Below are positions 27,953-37,182 of a DNA stretch of 64,000 bases, piece by piece (the first letter of the stretch is position 1; every line of letters starts with the position of its first letter). The position numbers were made by a program, and so were the translations under genes. Origin of the DNA: an uncultured Chthonomonas sp. (GTDB lineage: Bacteria > Armatimonadota > Chthonomonadetes > Chthonomonadales > CAJBBX01); contig CAJBBX010000135.1 of the NCBI GenBank assembly GCA_903951425.1, positions 1-64,000 of the forward strand. Direction: 5' to 3'. The notes beneath the pieces were generated by a model. It was not told the DNA's origin, did not search any database, and saw only the letters and a program-made list of their open reading frames with translations.

Positions 27953-28953
27953 CCTCCGCCGACCCCATGCCGCAGCCGGTAAGCACGAATGAAGCGCCGC
28001 GCGGGTTCCCGCAACCGCGACAGCCATGGCAGACGCGAGCAACGGAGCCAGACGATCTCCGTCCGTACGCCGCCGAACTTCATCTTGTAGGGCACCCAGC
28101 CTGCCATGTCGTACCGTACGACCCCGAGGCGGCTCCAGTGCAGCATGGCTCGCCACTGCAGCAGGTCGTTGACATGCAGTGCCTGGTGCTTCTGCCAGCT
28201 CGAGTAGGCCACCCAATACATGGTGTCGTTCATGGCCGCAAAGACCCCCGTCGAGGCGCACTCGCCGTCCGGCGTCAGGCCGCGGAGCAGCAGTAGCCTG
28301 CCTGTCCCCCGCAGGTTCCGCCACAGCGCGACAAGCCGGTCGCGCTCATACAGCGGCGACATGCCCTGCTTGCCGAAGACCTCCAGCAGTTGCTGGTAGT
28401 GCTCCTCGAAGAAGGCCTCGTCGTCGGCCTGTACGATCTGCACGCCCTGCTCCTCGGCGCGACGCACGCAGCGGCGCACGTCACGGTCGAGGCCTTTCAT
28501 CAGGGCTTCCTCGGGCTTTCCGAGGTCGATCAGGATCGTGCTGCCGGGCTGCACGTCCCAACCCAACGTCGCAGCGTCGTCGGGCGTCAAGTAGCGGTCG
28601 CGGATCTCCACATGCCAGCAGCCCATGGGACCGAAGGCGAAGCGCCGCAGAGCCGCCAGGGCCTCGCGCCGAGCGACGCCCGGTTGGAGGTTAAAGCCCA
28701 TATCGAACGTGAGCCAACCGGGAAAGGGACTGCCGAGGACCCGAACGCCGGCTTTGCGGACCACGGCGCCCGTGAACCAGCCGGCCTCGCGGGAGCCATC
28801 GAGCAGGCGGGCCACGACGGGTTCGGCCCGCTGGGTATCGCGCAGGTAGCCGAGCCAGCCGCGCGTCTGGCAGACCACACGGTCGGGGTAGGCGTCCAGG
28901 GCTTCCCACGGGACCTGATCCAAAGCAACGCGCTCGAAGCGCAGGTCAACCAT
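27949..28953 (-). CDS. FemAB/GNAT-fold peptidyl or acyl transferase
   Basis: 334 residues. Resembles the lipid II:glycine glycyltransferase/FemAB group with a duplicated GNAT fold: first half with CQTRGWLGYLRDTQ and LTFDMGF, second half with DRDVRRCVRRAEEQGVQI, RLLLLRGL and WRAMLHWSRLGVVRYDMAGW. Such proteins add amino acids to peptidoglycan stems or act in exopolysaccharide loci (PEP-CTERM/XrtA FemAB). Here it follows a dTDP-glucose dehydratase homologue by six bases, so a surface polysaccharide role is as likely as a cell-wall role. Confidence 0.75.
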   Translation of the reverse strand: MVDLRFERVALDQVPWEALDAYPDRVVCQTRGWLGYLRDTQRAEPVVARLLDGSREAGWFTGAVVRKAGVRVLGSPFPGWLTFDMGFNLQPGVARREALAALRRFAFGPMGCWHVEIRDRYLTPDDAATLGWDVQPGSTILIDLGKPEEALMKGLDRDVRRCVRRAEEQGVQIVQADDEAFFEEHYQQLLEVFGKQGMSPLYERDRLVALWRNLRGTGRLLLLRGLTPDGECASTGVFAAMNDTMYWVAYSSWQKHQALHVNDLLQWRAMLHWSRLGVVRYDMAGWVPYKMKFGGVRTEIVWLRCSRLPWLSRLREPARRFIRAYRLRHGVGGG

Positions 28954-28959
28954 GCAGGG

Positions 28960-30213
28960 CTATACCAGCGCCTGCGCCAACGGCCGCTCGGCCGCCGCCT
29001 CGTCATAGAACCGGTAGGGTGCGCTCCCGGCGTCGGCCAGGCGGGCAGCGTACTTGCTCTGCCAGTATGCGTCGAAGTCGGCGCTCTCCCAGACCGGCAT
29101 CCACCAGTCGAGGTTGTCGATGTACCACTGCACGAGGTCGCCGATCTCGCGGTCCGGGTCCGTGTGCCGCGGCTCCCAACCCAGGTCCGTGCGAGCCACC
29201 GCGCAATCGGCGCCGTAGCAGAGGTCGTGCCCCGCACGGGCAGCCGGGAAGGAGGCCTCGGCCAACGTCGCAAAGGGCGTGCCCACCCGAGCGGAGACCT
29301 CGCGGAAGACGGCCAGCAGCAGGTCACGGTTCAGGCATCGGACGCCGCTACCGAAGTTTACCGTGGCGCCGGCCTCGGCGGACTGGAGCGCCCGCAGGAT
29401 GCCGCGGGCGTGGTCCTCCGTATGGAGCCACTCGCGGACCGCCAGTCCGTCGTCGTAGATGGGTACGCGCCGCCGCCCCGCCGTGCCAACGTCCGGCCTG
29501 AGCAAGGTGCAGATGGCAAGGGGAAGCAGCTTCTCGGGATGCTGGAAGGGGCCGTAGTTGTTGGTGCCGCGGGTCACCACGCAGGGCATGGACGAGCCGT
29601 CGCGCCGCCGGTAGCTGTTGACGAACGCGTGGACCAGCAGGTCGGCGCCGGCCTTGGTGGCCGCGTAGGGCGAGCCGGGGCGCAACGGAGCACCCTCACG
29701 GAAGAGGTGCTCGCGCACCACCTCACGAAGCTCGACCCGCTCCCGCGCCAGGGCGTACCAGCGCTCGCCATCGTAACCCGCATTGCGATCGATGCTACCG
29801 TAGACCTCGTCGGTCCCCACGGCAACGAACTTGGTCACGGCGGGCGTGGCGCGAACAGCCTCGAGCAGGTTCAGGGTGCCCTGCATCTCGGTGCGCAGGA
29901 AGTCCGGCGCGGCGCCCAGCGAGCGGTCCACATGCGACTCAGCGGCCAAGTTCACCAGCCAGGTGACCCCATAGGCCTCCAGTAGCCCCTGGACGGCCAG
30001 GTCGCAGATGTCGCCCTGCACAAAGGTGACGCGCTGAGCGTCCTCGGCTCGCTCAGGAGCCCGCGTGACGTTGTCGCGCCGGCCCGCGTAGGTGAGTTTG
30101 TCCAGAACGATGATGCGGCGGTCGGTCTCCCGAAGCAGCACACGCAGAACCATGGGGCCAATGAACCCGGCCGCTCCCGCCACCAAGATGGCGCCCGCTC
30201 GATCGTCAGCCAT
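28960..30213 (-). CDS. NAD-dependent epimerase/dehydratase, dTDP-glucose 4,6-dehydratase-like
   Basis: 417 residues, extended SDR fold. NAD motif GAAGFIG at the start, [12 protein letters not shown], catalytic TDEVYGS (the Asp-Glu pair diagnostic of 4,6-dehydratases) and [11 protein letters not shown] (Tyr/Lys). Family members are ~350 residues; here an insert of about 35 residues follows TDEVYGS and a tail follows the usual end ([11 protein letters not shown]). Probably makes a 4-keto-6-deoxy sugar nucleotide for surface glycans. Co-transcribed with the FemAB-like gene. A weak extended -10 (reverse strand TGGTATAAC, 30252-30260) lies upstream. Confidence 0.85.
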   Translation of the reverse strand: MADDRAGAILVAGAAGFIGPMVLRVLLRETDRRIIVLDKLTYAGRRDNVTRAPERAEDAQRVTFVQGDICDLAVQGLLEAYGVTWLVNLAAESHVDRSLGAAPDFLRTEMQGTLNLLEAVRATPAVTKFVAVGTDEVYGSIDRNAGYDGERWYALARERVELREVVREHLFREGAPLRPGSPYAATKAGADLLVHAFVNSYRRRDGSSMPCVVTRGTNNYGPFQHPEKLLPLAICTLLRPDVGTAGRRRVPIYDDGLAVREWLHTEDHARGILRALQSAEAGATVNFGSGVRCLNRDLLLAVFREVSARVGTPFATLAEASFPAARAGHDLCYGADCAVARTDLGWEPRHTDPDREIGDLVQWYIDNLDWWMPVWESADFDAYWQSKYAARLADAGSAPYRFYDEAAAERPLAQALV

Positions 30214-30336
30214 TCAACGCGCTCCCTGTGGGTCGTTGGATCGTACCGTGCGTTATACCACGGGTCCGCTCGTAACCCCGCGGAGGGTACAACAGACTGG
30301 CCGGCGCCTGCGCGCGGCGAGGAACAGGAGGTACCG

Positions 30337-31257
30337 ATGAAACTGGGACTGGCATCCGCCATCTTGCCTGACATGACGCTGGAGCATCTGTTCCGGTTTG
30401 CCGCGGACGAGGGACTGGACTGCCTTGAGCTTATGTGCTGGCCGACGGGCAAAGCCGAGCGCCGCTACGCGGGTGTGACGCACATCGATGTGGCCAACCT
30501 GACGCTCAGCAAGGTGCATGAGGTCAACGACCTGCGCCGGAGCTACGGCGTGGAGATCAGCGCCCTGGGCTACTACCCGAACGTCCTATCGGCAGACCAG
30601 GACGAGGCGGCTCGGTCGGCGGCCCACCTGACCAGGGTCATCGATGCCGCGGCGAGCCTCGAGGTCCCATGCGTCACCACGTTCATCGGCCGCGACCAGC
30701 ACAAGACGGTGGACGAGAACTGGCCCGCCTTCGAGCGCGTCTGGGCGCCCCTGCTTGAGCGGGCGACCTACGCCGGAGTGAAGATCGGCATCGAAAACTG
30801 CCCCATGCTGTTCACCGAGGACGAGTGGCCGGGCGGCAAGAACCTGGCGACGTCGCCGGCCATCTGGCGGCGCATGTTCGCGACCTTCCCCGCTGCGAGG
30901 TTCGGGCTCAACTTCGACCCGTCGCACTTCGTCTGGCAGGGCATGGACACCTGCGCCGCCATCCGCGAGTTCGGGCCGAGGCTCCACCACATCCATGCCA
31001 AGGACGCCCGGATCGACCGCGGCGGTCTGGCAGAGCACGGCACCATGGGTTACCCCAACCGGTACCACACGCCCAAGCTACCGGGCATGGGCGAGGTGGC
31101 GTGGGGCTCGTTCTTCGGCGCCCTCACAGATGCGGGCTACACGGGCGCCGTCTGCATCGAGGTCGAGGATCGCGCATATGAGGCGACGCCAGCCGACCGT
31201 AAGCGCGCTGTGCGGCAGTCGATCTGGTTCCTGAGGCAGTACATCCCGCGTAGCTGA
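30337..31257 (+). CDS. Sugar phosphate isomerase/epimerase (xylose isomerase-like TIM barrel)
   Basis: 306 residues, no signal, cytoplasmic. TIM-barrel metal residues appear in order: [43 protein letters not shown] and [10 protein letters not shown]. This subgroup accompanies inositol, allulose or unusual sugar pathways. AGGAGGTACCG directly precedes the ATG, one of the best ribosome-binding sites in the window. Monocistronic, ending at a hairpin. Confidence 0.87.
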   Translation: MKLGLASAILPDMTLEHLFRFAADEGLDCLELMCWPTGKAERRYAGVTHIDVANLTLSKVHEVNDLRRSYGVEISALGYYPNVLSADQDEAARSAAHLTRVIDAAASLEVPCVTTFIGRDQHKTVDENWPAFERVWAPLLERATYAGVKIGIENCPMLFTEDEWPGGKNLATSPAIWRRMFATFPAARFGLNFDPSHFVWQGMDTCAAIREFGPRLHHIHAKDARIDRGGLAEHGTMGYPNRYHTPKLPGMGEVAWGSFFGALTDAGYTGAVCIEVEDRAYEATPADRKRAVRQSIWFLRQYIPRS

Positions 31258-31275
31258 GCCGGTCGCACGAGCATT

Positions 31276-31308
31276 GCGGGCGGCAACCCAGGTGCGGCTG
31301 CCGCCCGC
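31276..31308. terminator. Hairpin between convergent isomerase and GH127 genes
   Basis: GCGGGCGGCA (31276-31285) and TGCCGCCCGC (31299-31308) form ten perfect pairs around a 13-base loop in the 59-base gap between convergent stops. No T-tract. Confidence 0.55.
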
Positions 31309-31316
31309 GGCGTCCG

Positions 31317-34100
31317 CTACGGCTTGTGGGCGCCCACCCGCAGGCTGACGTTGCTGAACCGGGCTTTCAGGTGCTCGTCGCCGACGTACTTCGGGTTCGA
31401 GCCCAGCGCGGCCTCGAGACTGCCGGTGTAGAGTTGCCCCGGCACGGTGACGGTCTCGCCGGGCGCGCCATCGACGTAGAGCGTCAAGCGAGGGCCGTCC
31501 TTGACCACCGTCAGCGTTGTCCACTTCCCCACGGTCACGGGAACGCCCGGCGTGGCGAAGCCGTTCCCCGATTCAATACGGGCCGCCACCTTGCCGTCGC
31601 TGATGCAGATGCGGATCGGATCGTCCATGGGCGTAGCCCAGGCGCTGAAGACCTGGCCGATGCGGCCCTCGGGCAGGGCGTCGATGCAGACATCGACGGA
31701 GAGCGTGAAGCTCTCGCCCGGGAACTCCTCGAAGCGGTAGGCCACCTTGCCGTCGACGCCGTTGGTCTGCACCGCCTCGCGGAAGCGCCCCTGCCGGCCG
31801 CGGGCCGCCTCCGTGCCGGGGGCGCCGGCCAGCCTGCCGGCCTCCGGCTTCGGTTCGCCGGCAAGGGCATCGAAGAGCACGTAGCCCTCGATCTCGCGCG
31901 GCGTGAGCGCCACGGTGCGGGCCGGTTCGGGCTTCAGCGATGGATCGATCTTGAACCATCGGTCTGGACCGAGGCTCCAGGTTGTGCCGTGATCGTCAGC
32001 CGCCTCAACGCCCCAGTAGAGCGGCCGCCCCACAGGCAGGCCCGAGGTCTCCATCTCGCTGAAGGTAACGCTGTTGGGCGCCTCGGCCGCCTTGGCGATC
32101 AGGGGCACGCCGCGGGGCTGCGCCGAGACGACCACCCGAAGGCTCTTGGGCCGCTCGGGCTGCGTGACGGACCACCGGAAGGTGAGCGCCCCGGCGGGCA
32201 CGGCGGCGGCATCCAGCGGCTTCTCCGGGACGCACGGTGATGGGGCCGCGTTAGTGGCCCGAAGCCAGGTTCGGTACCGGGCGCCGGTCTGCCCCGCGGA
32301 GGCGAAGTCGCAGAGCCGGACGCGCTTGCCGCCTTCGGCGCGCACGTCCACAACCACCCAGGGCGCCAGCGAGGCCGCCAGGGCCACCTTCTCGCCGGGC
32401 CCGGGCACCAGGGAGGCCTCCAGCGCGGCGGCCGGGATCGCCGGCAGTTCGGCCTCGTCCATGGCGTTGAAGCGCTGGTCGTAGGCGAGCAGCAGCGGAC
32501 CGCGAAACAGGGAGACGCTTCCGGCCACCGAACGGCCGCCCGGCACGCGGCGCAGGCCCATGTCGAGCTTCAGAGTGACCTTGTCGCCGTCACGCCATAC
32601 GCGATCGAGGACGGCATACGAACCTGTAAGGACCCCCTTCTGCGCCTTGCCGTTGACCGCAAGCGCAGCTGTTCGGGCCCAACCCGGGATGCGTACCCTC
32701 AGGACCGCGCGGCGCGGCGCCTCGAGCTTGGCCTCCATCGCGATGAGGCCGTCCGCCGGATAGGCGGTGCGGGTCCGAATGCTGATGGCGGTGCCATCCG
32801 GCAGGTGCGCGGACGCCTTCCCCGCGCCGAGCCAGTTGATCGTCAGACCCTTGGCGTCCTCGATCAGGGCCCACTCTGCCAGCAGGCTGAAGCCGCGCGG
32901 CCCGTTCACCGAACAGCAGTTCAGCTCGGGCGTGCCAGCCTTGGCCTGGAAGACGATGGAATGCGCCGAGGCCTCGCGGACCCCGTCCATCGGCGTGTTG
33001 TAGGTGAACCATCGGCCCGACGGGTGCTGCGAGCCGGGCACCGCGTTGAGCGTGGCCAGTTCCAGCACGTCCGCGACGACGGGATCGCCTGTGGCCCGCA
33101 ACACGTCGACGGAGTAGGCCACCCAGGCCGTGGTGCAGCAGGTCTCAATGGCGCCGGCCGCCCACGGGTCGCCCGTTGCCTGTTCGCCGGCCGAGAACGA
33201 ACCGGAGTTGTGGATGTCGCGCCTGGCGATGGAGCGCCAATGGTTGGTAGCCGAGCGCAGGTACTTGGGATCACCCGTGATGGCGTGGAGGTCCAAGAGG
33301 GCTTGCATATCAGGCAGGCTCTCCCAACGCGGCCGGGGCGTGCGCCAGAAGTCGACGCCGTCCGCACCCGTGCGGAGATAGTCGCCGGCTCGCTCCCAGT
33401 CCTTCTCGATCTCCTTCGCCATGGTCAGGTAGCGAGGCCAGTGCGTCACGCGGTAGAGCTGCGTAAACGCATGGATGACCGCCATATTCATCTCATGGCT
33501 ACCGGCGTCGTAGACCCGCGTCTCGCCGGAGAGGTACGTGGAGCAGATCAGGTCGGCGGCGCGCCGGCAGCAGGCGAGTGCGGCCGCGTCGCCGGTGCGC
33601 TCGTGCCACATAAGCAGGGCCATCATGCAGTGATAGTGGCCCCAGAGGTCCCAGTTCGCCTTCAGGCGCTGCGCCTTGGGGAAGGGGCCCAGGTAGCCGT
33701 CCGACGCCTGCGATGCGATCAGCGACTTCACGGTGGCTCGGACCGTCCGCGTAAGCCGCTTATCGTCCACGAGGCTAAGGGTCTGTATGGCCGACATCAG
33801 GTACTTGCCCACGAACTCGCCGGCCCACGGCATGATCTCCGGTGCGGGCCGCCGGTCGCGCATCGTCATCATGGCCAACATGCCGGGGTTGGCCTCCGGC
33901 GCAGTCAGTAGCCACTGCTCCACTCCGGCCTTGATGCGGTCACCCACCGGTCCCTCGAGCCGTAGCTCAACGCCCTTCGCACGCTTCATGGTCGGCTTGC
34001 CTCCAGCCTCTTCGTTCGCCGTCTGCGCTCCGGCCGCAGCCAGGAGCAACACGGCGCAGCAGACGCCGCAGATAACAGCCGCACGCGTCCGGTTGGCCAT
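31317..34100 (-). CDS. GH127-family beta-L-arabinofuranosidase-like protein with C-terminal lectin-like domain
   Basis: 927 residues with a signal peptide (VICGVCCAVLLLAAAGAQT). Residues ~40-620 match the DUF1680/GH127 alpha/alpha barrel: SHEMNMAVIHAF, IETCCTTAW (Glu/Cys zinc ligands) and ELNCCSVNGPRG (catalytic Cys pair in the CCxxNxxR motif). The C-terminal ~180 residues form a concanavalin/LamG-like module (ESFTLSVDVCIDALPEG, TTLTVVKDGPRLTLYVDG). GH127 enzymes release beta-L-arabinofuranose using a zinc-bound cysteine. Secreted or periplasmic plant-glycan degradation is inferred. Confidence 0.85.
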   Translation of the reverse strand: MANRTRAAVICGVCCAVLLLAAAGAQTANEEAGGKPTMKRAKGVELRLEGPVGDRIKAGVEQWLLTAPEANPGMLAMMTMRDRRPAPEIMPWAGEFVGKYLMSAIQTLSLVDDKRLTRTVRATVKSLIASQASDGYLGPFPKAQRLKANWDLWGHYHCMMALLMWHERTGDAAALACCRRAADLICSTYLSGETRVYDAGSHEMNMAVIHAFTQLYRVTHWPRYLTMAKEIEKDWERAGDYLRTGADGVDFWRTPRPRWESLPDMQALLDLHAITGDPKYLRSATNHWRSIARRDIHNSGSFSAGEQATGDPWAAGAIETCCTTAWVAYSVDVLRATGDPVVADVLELATLNAVPGSQHPSGRWFTYNTPMDGVREASAHSIVFQAKAGTPELNCCSVNGPRGFSLLAEWALIEDAKGLTINWLGAGKASAHLPDGTAISIRTRTAYPADGLIAMEAKLEAPRRAVLRVRIPGWARTAALAVNGKAQKGVLTGSYAVLDRVWRDGDKVTLKLDMGLRRVPGGRSVAGSVSLFRGPLLLAYDQRFNAMDEAELPAIPAAALEASLVPGPGEKVALAASLAPWVVVDVRAEGGKRVRLCDFASAGQTGARYRTWLRATNAAPSPCVPEKPLDAAAVPAGALTFRWSVTQPERPKSLRVVVSAQPRGVPLIAKAAEAPNSVTFSEMETSGLPVGRPLYWGVEAADDHGTTWSLGPDRWFKIDPSLKPEPARTVALTPREIEGYVLFDALAGEPKPEAGRLAGAPGTEAARGRQGRFREAVQTNGVDGKVAYRFEEFPGESFTLSVDVCIDALPEGRIGQVFSAWATPMDDPIRICISDGKVAARIESGNGFATPGVPVTVGKWTTLTVVKDGPRLTLYVDGAPGETVTVPGQLYTGSLEAALGSNPKYVGDEHLKARFSNVSLRVGAHKP

Positions 34101-34209
34101 ACCCCACTCCCGTCGTCGAGCGCCAAGTGCGGCCGCCCGTTCAGCGTACCATTCGCGACGGGATCAGGCCGTTCCTGCCTGGCCGGGCGCCGGGGCGTCG
34201 GTTTGGCAG

Positions 34210-34215
34210 TAGAAT
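34210..34215 (+). promoter_or_regulatory. -10-like element before the MFS gene
   Basis: TAGAAT six bases before an in-frame TTG (34222) and 33 bases before the ATG at 34249. No ribosome-binding site is evident for either start. Confidence 0.3.
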
Positions 34216-34248
34216 GATGCGTTGCCGATCCTTCGGCCCACCCGCGCC

Positions 34249-35523
34249 ATGCCCCAATCCGAGAGACCGACCGATAGCCCGACCACGCCGACCGGCCCCT
34301 TCGCGGCCCTGCGTTGCCGCAACTTCCGCCTCTTCTTCGCGGGCCAGCTCGTCTCCGTGGCCGGCTCTTGGATGCAGAGCGTAGCGCAGCAGTGGCTGGT
34401 CTACAGCCTCACGCACTCGCCCAAGTGGCTGGGGATCGTAGCCGGCGCCAGCGCCATTCCGTACGTGCTCTTCGCGGTCTGGGGCGGACAGGTCGCTGAC
34501 GACCGCCCACGCCGAAATGTGCTCATCTTCACGCAGGTGGCCGCCATGCTGCTCGCGCTGGCCCTGTTCGTAGTGGCGGACGGACGCTGGATGAGCCCGC
34601 AGGCCTGGCATGTGGCCGTAATCGCGGCTGTCGGAGGGGCGATCAACGCCTTCACCATGCCCGCCCAGCATGCGCTGGTGACGGAGCTCATCGACGACCC
34701 GAAACTCATCGGCAACGCCATCGCCTTGAACTCGCTGCGCTTCAACATGGCGCGGTTCGTGGGTCCCATCCTGGCGGGCTGGGTCTTGAGCCGCTACGGC
34801 CTGCCCTTCTGCTTCCTGGCGAACGCCGCGAGCTTCCTGGCCGTGATCGCGTCGCTCAGCGCCATGCGGCTGCCGGCGGCGCAGCCTCGGGGCCGCCACA
34901 GCGCACCGTGGGGCGGCTTCCTCTTCATTGCGCGGACGCCATCCATCCTGCGTGTGGTGACCCTGGTGTCGTTGGGGAGCCTCTTCGCCTGGTCTACCAC
35001 CACGCTCTACCCGGTGCTGGCGGCCCAGTTCCAGCGCGGCGCCGGAGGCTTCAGCGCCATCATGGCCGCCCATGGCGCGGGAGCGGCGGCGGGAGGGCTA
35101 TTGGTCGCCTGGTACGGTCACCGCTTCGAGCGGGCGCACCTCACCTACGGCGGAGCGGCGCTCTTCGGCGTGGCCCTTCTCACGCTCACGGCGGTGCGCT
35201 CCTTCCGCGCCCTGTTGGCCGTTCTGGTAGTGGCGGGCTTCGCCATGATCATGTTCGGCATCAACGCCCAGACCAAGGTGCAACAGGACGCCCCCGACCG
35301 CCTGCGCGGACGCGTCATGGCCGTTTACTCGCTCATGTTCAACGCCATGATGCCGCTGGGCGGCCTGCAGATCGGTTTTCTAGCCGAGCACGTGGGCGCC
35401 ACGCAGGCGATCCGCCTCAACGCGGCCGTGCTGCTGGTCGCCGCGGCGGTCATCATCGCTTGGCATAGGGCCGACCGACACGAGCGTCGGAAGGCCCCGC
35501 CGCTCAGCCTCGCTTCGCCGTAA
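34249..35523 (+). CDS. Major facilitator superfamily exporter (EntS-like MFS_3)
   Basis: About 424 residues with twelve predicted helices. The start PFAALRCRNFRLFFAGQLVSVAGSWMQ is typical of EntS/enterobactin-exporter-like MFS_3 proteins, and the conserved RVMAVYSLMFNAMMPLGGLQIG helix appears in the second half. Drug or metabolite efflux is likely; substrate unknown. ATG at 34249 is preferred, TTG at 34222 is possible. Its 3' end overlaps the convergent serine hydrolase gene by 20 bases. Confidence 0.87.
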   Translation: MPQSERPTDSPTTPTGPFAALRCRNFRLFFAGQLVSVAGSWMQSVAQQWLVYSLTHSPKWLGIVAGASAIPYVLFAVWGGQVADDRPRRNVLIFTQVAAMLLALALFVVADGRWMSPQAWHVAVIAAVGGAINAFTMPAQHALVTELIDDPKLIGNAIALNSLRFNMARFVGPILAGWVLSRYGLPFCFLANAASFLAVIASLSAMRLPAAQPRGRHSAPWGGFLFIARTPSILRVVTLVSLGSLFAWSTTTLYPVLAAQFQRGAGGFSAIMAAHGAGAAAGGLLVAWYGHRFERAHLTYGGAALFGVALLTLTAVRSFRALLAVLVVAGFAMIMFGINAQTKVQQDAPDRLRGRVMAVYSLMFNAMMPLGGLQIGFLAEHVGATQAIRLNAAVLLVAAAVIIAWHRADRHERRKAPPLSLASP

Positions 35524-36667
35524 GGGCCTCCATGGCGCGGTCGGTCACGCCGCACCGGAGGGGCGCGACGCGCTCGGGCGGCTTCGGCGAGTCCGACGTG
35601 ACAAAGAAGACCGAACAGCCCGTATCCGGATCGCCGACCCCGATCACCGTGTCGATGCCCGCATGACCGAAGACGGCCGGCCCGGTCTGGTTGGCAAAGC
35701 CGAACCAGCCCAACGATGGCTCCGCTCGCCCTGGCCCCCGAAGCAGCGGCCCAAGGCCCCAGGGCTCAAACGCAGGGTCCTTCCCCGCCGCCCGAGCCGC
35801 GGCGATCTCGGCGCCGTACTGGAGTCTGTGCATCTCGCGCCATATCTCGGGCTTCAGCAGCGGCCGACCGTTCCAGACGCCCTTCTGCGTGTGGAGCTGC
35901 ACGACCTTCAGTGCGTCGCGGAGTGTGCCGTAGCCGCCGCCGGCCGGATGCCCAGAGAGCCCGAACGCGGAGGCGTACGTACTCGGCCGGCCCTTGGGGC
36001 GCGGCACGATGGCCGTGGTGGAAGCATCGTCCGGGGTGGCAAAGGAGAGCGACCGGGCGCCAAGCGGACCGAAGAGGCGGCGGCGGCAGATATCCTCCCA
36101 CGTCGTGCCGCCGGAGGCTCGTCGTACGCACTCAGCCGCCATGAGCAGACCCGTAAGGGCATGGTAGGCGCTGCGCGACCCCGGCGCCCACTCAAGCGGC
36201 GCGGCGCAGACGGTGCGGACGGCCGTCGACCACTCCTCCTCGTTGCGGACTGCGACCAGCGGCACGTTCGGGATGCCCGCGGAGTGCGTCAGCAGGTGCC
36301 GGATCGTCACTGAGCCCTTGCCCTGGACCGCGAACTCCGGAACGTACCGGCTGACCGGCGCGGCGTAGTCTATCAGGCCGTCTTGCACAGCCATGGCTAC
36401 GACGGTGGAGCTGACGAGCTTGCAGAACGAGTAGAGCGGGTGGCGCACGCCGGCGGCCATGGCAGGATCGCCGTGCAACCCCATATACGCGCCCCAGTAC
36501 CGCTCGAAGCGGACACGCCCGTCACGCATGGCGATGACGCCGGCGCCGGGGTAGTCACTCGCGTCAAGGCCGCTCTGGATCAGCCTCGCCAATGGCTGCA
36601 AGGCGACCTCGGGCTCGGGCAGAACAGCCATGGCCGCGGCCCCGACCATCAGTTCACGTCGCGTCAT
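35504..36667 (-). CDS. Serine hydrolase, class C beta-lactamase family
   Basis: 387 residues with a short Arg-containing hydrophobic leader (TRRELMVGAAAMAVLP) that may be a Tat or Sec signal. SxxK motif SFCK at residues 80-83, a Tyr in SAYHALTG and a late GHAG in place of KTG. Family members are esterases, D-aminopeptidases or beta-lactamases; a true resistance role is not supported. Last gene of a minus-strand run; its start overlaps the sulfoxide reductase stop (ATGA). Confidence 0.83.
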   Translation of the reverse strand: MTRRELMVGAAAMAVLPEPEVALQPLARLIQSGLDASDYPGAGVIAMRDGRVRFERYWGAYMGLHGDPAMAAGVRHPLYSFCKLVSSTVVAMAVQDGLIDYAAPVSRYVPEFAVQGKGSVTIRHLLTHSAGIPNVPLVAVRNEEEWSTAVRTVCAAPLEWAPGSRSAYHALTGLLMAAECVRRASGGTTWEDICRRRLFGPLGARSLSFATPDDASTTAIVPRPKGRPSTYASAFGLSGHPAGGGYGTLRDALKVVQLHTQKGVWNGRPLLKPEIWREMHRLQYGAEIAAARAAGKDPAFEPWGLGPLLRGPGRAEPSLGWFGFANQTGPAVFGHAGIDTVIGVGDPDTGCSVFFVTSDSPKPPERVAPLRCGVTDRAMEALTAKRG

Positions 36668-37182
36668 GCGGCCTCCTCCGGCGACGGCAACCAGCCGATG
36701 CGCCGAGCAACCAACTCGCAGACCTGCTCCAAGCGGAACCGGTCCACGGCATCGAACGCCGCAGGCGCGTCGCTGTCCAGGTCCAGCACCGCGCGCGTCT
36801 CGCCTGCTCCATCGAGCAGCGGAACCACGATCTCGGAGAGCGTGGCGCTGGAGCAGGCGATGTGATGGGCCGCCATGCGCACGTCAGGCACTATCTGGGT
36901 GGCCTGCAGCGTGGCGGCGGCCCCGCAAACGCCCCGGTCGAACGCGATCGTGAGGCATCCGTGCCCACCCTGGTAGGGCCCAACCTTGAGCAGGCCAGGC
37001 GCGACGACGCGGTAGAAACCGACCCACGAGGCGTAGGGCAACGCCTCGCGAAGCTCGCAGGCCACCGTCGCCATGACGGCCACCTCGTCTGCCTCACCGG
37101 CCGTCTGCGACTCAATGGTGTCGATCGCGTCGCGGTACGCCTGCTCCTTGTCGGCGGCGCAGGGCACGGCGGGACCTGTCAC
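36664..37182 (-). CDS. GAF-domain free methionine-(R)-sulfoxide reductase
   Basis: 172 residues, a single GAF domain. Three cysteines at 76, 86 and 110 have the spacing of the catalytic trio 84/94/118 of Escherichia coli fRMsr, in GHGCLTI, RGVCGAAA and HIACSS, and the segment SEIVVPL follows. Reduces free Met-R-sulfoxide in the cytoplasm. GTG start overlaps the stop of the URO-D-like gene (GTGA), and its stop overlaps the next start, so it is tightly embedded in this operon. Confidence 0.85.
   Translation of the reverse strand: MTGPAVPCAADKEQAYRDAIDTIESQTAGEADEVAVMATVACELREALPYASWVGFYRVVAPGLLKVGPYQGGHGCLTIAFDRGVCGAAATLQATQIVPDVRMAAHHIACSSATLSEIVVPLLDGAGETRAVLDLDSDAPAAFDAVDRFRLEQVCELVARRIGWLPSPEEAA

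Noticed and set aside
35504..36667. Beta-lactamase resistance gene
   Set aside because: The SxxK serine hydrolase family is broad, and the KTG motif is replaced by GHAG; no regulatory ampR-like gene is present.
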